Source of the DNA: Synchiropus splendidus
Lineage: Eukaryota; Chordata; Actinopteri; Syngnathiformes; Callionymidae
Assembly (NCBI RefSeq): GCF_027744825.2
Contig: NC_071334.1
Location: forward strand, 29,093,937-29,157,936
Length of the DNA: 64,000 nt
Reading direction: 5' to 3'
Shown here in pieces: positions 60,088-64,000 of the stretch. The notes beneath the pieces are model-generated. The model was not told the origin of the DNA, searched no databases, and saw only the letters and a program-made list of their open reading frames with translations. The position numbers and the translations under genes are program-made. Positions within the stretch are counted from its first letter, which is position 1. Each line of letters begins with the position of its first letter.

Positions 60088-61634
60088 CTACAGCACGAAG
60101 CGATTGGTGCAGCCGGACAGGTAGAGGCAGGTAGAAAGAGGCAAAGAAGTGAACAAGGTAGAAGTGTGAGGAAGACAAACAAACATAGAACTATATATCA
60201 GTCAGTCCATGACAAGCTGATCGTGCAGCAAACCGTTTCACAGCCTCTTGAAAGGTGCACAAGAATAAAGAGCATCAGTTAGAAGATGCAAAATTCACAG
60301 CGTAAGTCCAGAACAAATGCAGAATCAAATGCCTTGACATAGAAAAATGTTAACAGTTCATCACAAGTTGCTTGTTTCTTAATATATTGCTGTCAGGAAA
60401 GGACCGTATCAATTTCATCCGACTCAATGACAATAAAATACAAGAGATACATTAATGCAAACATTCACAGGCAACTTTCCGAACAAATGACTAGAAAGAT
60501 TTAAGGAAGTGGCACACATCGGTTTATCGCTGATAAACAGTGTGGGATAAGTTACACACTGAATACTGTGTAATGTATAGCGGCATTGTTTAGATGTTGT
60601 CTTTTCTTTGGAGTTGTGCGCCTCCCCTGGCTCGGCTCACATCATTCAACCACCTGTTACCTAGCAACCTAGAGACAGGAAAAGTTTGCCTGCCTAAAAA
60701 TACACTTGCAGGAAGGGCTGTAAAATTGAAAAAGGAGCGACAGAATGAAACAGACAGCTCTGTGATGACACACAAGAGTGCGGGGGGGCGGAGAGTGGGG
60801 GGGACAACATCTAATAGACCCGGGCCTTTCTACAGTGGCATGAAAGGGTTTTTTTAATCTTCATATGGGTTTCAACAGAAGTCCGAGTGAAACAAAGGTT
60901 TCATTCAGAACAGAGTTTCAAACGGCTGGGTTTATGTTTATATGAAATACTCCTGTTCTGCCTGTGCACAATCTGAATTTGCTGCTGACTTGCTCATGAA
61001 CCCACCAACTGACAGCTTTTGTTTAGCTACTTGCTAAAGAAAAGTGTCTCACGCTGGTTGAGAAAACATTTCCTTTTAATCTTCATTATAAGCTCTAATC
61101 CAAAAACAATAAGTCTTTTTTTTTTTTGGAATTGCAATTTTTAGTGCTAGGTCTGTTCAAAAGCATTACAGCAACTATAACAGCAACACAGCTAAAGCAT
61201 TAAATCCAGCTAAAATCCACACTGACATTTCCCAAACTATCAACGGAACATTATTTTCGTAGAGTTTGACATTTTCAATTTTGGACTCCATGTAGCGACT
61301 TTATCATTAACAGCCCTCCCACATGAGATCCAAATCAGTAATGTCAAGCACTTTATATTTATACACCAGATAAGAGCAATAATGGGAGAGGCTCAGCCCA
61401 ATTGTTCAATATTTTATGAGCCTGTCAAGCTTTCTGTCTCCCTCCCCTCTTTTGTCTCATCTGCAAGCCAAAAAGCTAAAAAGTCTCAGAGATCAAAGTG
61501 GCTCAGAGGAAGAAGGGGAGATGAATAGGCAGCTACAGATGGATGGATGCTTTAGAGTATCACTTTGGTCTTCAAAAATGAACCTACGAAATACCACCTC
61601 TCAACATCAGGGCTTCATCTCAGCATTCCAATAC
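60088..61634 (-). other. cacna1g: cacna1g intron
   Basis: This is a 1.5-kb intron between the II S6 exon and the cassette exon. No element is resolved. Confidence 0.65.
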
Positions 61635-61790
61635 CTCTGCTTGGAATCCTTCAACCAAAATGGCCACCAGGAGATTGAAGAGGACGTAGTTGCCGAACGT
61701 CATGAGAGCGATGAAGTAAAGTGCGGCCACTGGGGAAGTGGAGGCCATACCGTTGTACAGAACCTTGTTCCAGTCTTCTTGTGTCAAGAT
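61635..61790 (-). CDS. cacna1g: cacna1g exon: domain II pore loop and S6
   Basis: This is the first exon visible in the window, 52 codons in phase 0. It starts [14 protein letters not shown] and ends [12 protein letters not shown]. The E of TQEDW is the domain II selectivity-filter glutamate. The stretch after it, rich in F, L, V and A, is the S6 helix lining the pore. The acceptor is CTCCTAG and the donor is GTATTG. The preceding exon (II S5 and turret) is not in the 2.2 kb to the right. Confidence 0.96.
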
Positions 61791-64000
61791 CTAGGAGGAG
61801 AGGATTTGTTAAACACATTATTAATAATAATCATCATGGCATAGATTTATATAGCGATTTATAAGGAATCCAAACACTTTGCAAAAACCATTATCCATTC
61901 ATACCTCAGTCACACCAGTGGTAGTAAAGTAGCCAGGTATCCACAGCTGCCCGGAGGCAGACTGCCAGCATTGATATATGGATTGAATATGAATTGCATT
62001 TACTTATTATTTTATTTTTATTTCATTTTATTTTTGACATTTGCATTTCATTTTAAAACATATAGTCACAAGCACAATTTGAAATGAGTGTTTGTGGTGA
62101 CCCTTCAAAGGATGTTGACCATTAGTGGGGGATGGATAACTTGCTGGCATCTTTATGTATTATTTATTATTTTTTAATATTCAGTAACACTATCAACTCG
62201 CACTTCTGCCATAGACAGCCTAAGTCTCCGCCCCTTCTGGTCGGTCCTTAATAAATGAATGGAAGTCTATGGGGAGATATTCTCTGGTCCGCTTGGCCTC
62301 ATGCCCTGGATCTATGTGCGGTACCTCAATTTAAAGGATAAATAATGATGTTAGTTTTTACTATGTTTGTTGTGTAATTCATGATTTATTTGTTAGTGGA
62401 AATATGTCATTAATTGGACTGCAAATGAAACGTGCAGGTGTCATATCACAGCAGAATCTGACTGCTCCCGTTCTAAAAGGTACTCAGCTATCATCAGTAG
62501 AAGACACAGTAGAAAACATTAGCTGACATCATTACTGTGACAGTATAGAGCGCATGCTCTCTCTCACTCAACTATCCAGTGAGAACCTGTGACAAGCATT
62601 GTACTTCACTACTACATATCACACGAAACCTACAGTAACTTTTGATGCCCGTCAAAAATAAGTGCACTCACGGCATTAGAATGGGTCTTTGATGTCTGAT
62701 GTCTGTCACTGACAGTCATCATGTGTGAGAGGTATGGCAAATTTCATGCTTGAGCTCCCGTTCATATTTTTTGTTTTGTTTTGTTTGTTTTTGTTTTTTG
62801 AGGCAGAAACCTGTTTCCACTCATTCAGCAAAAGGAAATGAGCAAATCGTGATTTCAATAGGCATGTCTCCAGTACTTCACACACAACCTTGGTAAATAA
62901 CTCACACTCCCTAGTATAGAGCCAGTCACACGTGTTTTTGAGTCTTTGTTCCTATAAATCTTTCATCTCGGACGCTTTGAGCCCATCAAGCGGAAGCAAA
63001 TGCTCTGAATTTCATTGCCGTCCGAGTTTTAGAATCAACTAACCCAGAACTCTGCCTCATTCGATCTTGATGTAATGTCAAACTCTGAAGTACAAAGACA
63101 CTTTGTTTGGGGTCGAATCCATTGTTTGAGTCCTGTCCAGGAGCTTAGAATGAATGAGTGGACATGTCATGTCAGGTGACCCTCCAATGTGATGTGATGT
63201 TGTCACCATTGAGGCTTCCCCGTCTGATCTCCTGACTCGCAGGTTTTTAGTCAGAAATACTAAGGCTTATCATCACCGGTTTCTTTGCAGTGATGCGACA
63301 AAGCTGGCAGAAAGTAGGCAGACGCATGTCCATGTTGCTCCACTCTATTAAATAAATTATAATCCAGGATGCATATTCCATCATATAGATATTTGAAAGC
63401 CTTAAAGACTCTTACATCAGAGCTACAACAACACGAGGAAAGCCATCACGCCACAAAAATGTTCTGCACTAAGTGACATGATGACACACAACATTCTTGT
63501 CGGCTGTTTTAATGAATTATATATTGTTTCCATTTCAAGGGTGGCAAAAATATACATCGGTTGACAAGAAGGTGTGCTGACTCATGCGGTGACATCATAA
63601 AAATGGAAAGCAGAATAACACTTCACAACATATTTGTAGATGAAAATGTGGAGGGAAAGTCTGTGAGTGGGGATGAGAGAGAATTTGACTTGTTATATTT
63701 TATTCATTCTGGAAGTAAAACAGCTTTTCAACCTGCAAAAATGTTCAGACAGCAGTGATGAGGCGGATAGTGACTTGCCAAGGACAAGATCATAAGGACA
63801 GTCTTTTTCTTCCCTTTCCGCTATGCTATGAGCAACTGCTCTGAGTAGTTAATAACTTAAGTATTATTTATATTAAATGGTATTATTCAAACTTTCAGTT
63901 GAGTGTATTGCTAAACTTCCATCCAAACTATAGTGCACATTCTCAACATTGATTTTATTTACAAATTATACATTTGAATTATCCATCAATAATCTGGATC
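61791..64000 (-). other. cacna1g: cacna1g intron, truncated by the window edge
   Basis: No exon for II S5 is present here. The segment 61846-61970 (TTTATATAGCGATTTATAAG, then CCACAGCTGCCCGGAGGCAG) matches a widespread fish dispersed repeat by eye. A TTTTG tract lies at 62766-62810. Confidence 0.6.

Larger units (their letters stand above)
10277..61790 (-). other. cacna1g: cacna1g-like gene, 3' portion: T-type voltage-gated calcium channel alpha-1 (Cav3.1)
   Basis: This span covers 26 coding exons of the pore-forming subunit of a low-voltage-activated calcium channel. Such channels sit in the plasma membrane and carry transient currents used in pacemaking and burst firing. The exons read from right to left and encode the domain II pore and S6, the II-III loop, domains III and IV, and the whole C-terminal tail. 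All intron phases agree and sum to 1583 codons plus TGA. Pore residues are E in TQEDW (II), D in SKDGW (III) and D in STGDNW (IV), the EEDD pattern of T-type channels with the domain I residue outside the window. Cav3.1 rather than Cav3.2 or Cav3.3 is indicated by the II-III loop ([11 protein letters not shown]), the III pore ([10 protein letters not shown]) and the tail motifs. Whether the species carries a second paralogue cannot be told. The 5' exons are missing because of the window edge. Confidence 0.96.

Overview
The window is vertebrate nuclear DNA, very probably from a teleost fish. It shows short conserved coding islands separated by AT-rich introns, dense microsatellites, and fish-type repeats (Tc1-like, hAT-like and pogo/Tigger-like DNA elements, non-LTR retrotransposon tails). 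There is no operon structure, and no rRNA, tRNA gene or CRISPR array was seen.

One gene explains essentially all the coding signal: the 3' two-thirds of a low-voltage-activated (T-type) calcium channel alpha-1 subunit on the minus strand. It is best matched to Cav3.1, cacna1g. I placed 26 exons between 61790 and 10277. Every junction keeps the reading frame, and together they give 4752 nt (1583 codons plus a stop). The first visible exon carries the domain II pore loop and S6. Five exons form the II-III cytoplasmic loop, seven form domain III with the III-IV linker, seven form domain IV and the start of the tail, and five complete the C-terminal tail. The outer-pore residues typical of T-type channels are visible for domains II (E), III (D) and IV (D). 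Tail motifs such as RTHSLPNDSYM, SWLDDPRRHS and the KKKMSPP block separate Cav3.1 from Cav3.2 and Cav3.3. Exons for domain I and for domain II S1-S5 lie beyond the right edge.

Layout: 1-10276 is 3' UTR and downstream intergenic DNA with transposon debris and no gene I can support. 10277-18188 holds the C-terminal tail exons, 19351-26163 domain IV, 38306-49828 domain III, 52990-60087 the II-III loop, and 61635-61790 the domain II pore. The 12.1-kb intron 26164-38305 splits domain III from domain IV.

Splicing control is the most informative theme. A 66-nt cassette and a pair of in-phase alternative donors 21 nt apart correspond to known Cav3.1 splice variation. Several acceptors are crowded by repeats: a (TG)n(CG)n tract, a (GGAT)n block and a LINE tail. 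Two near-identical MITE copies lie 31 kb apart in the same orientation. I did not find a convincing previously undescribed biological system; the novelty here is in repeat structure and splice architecture.
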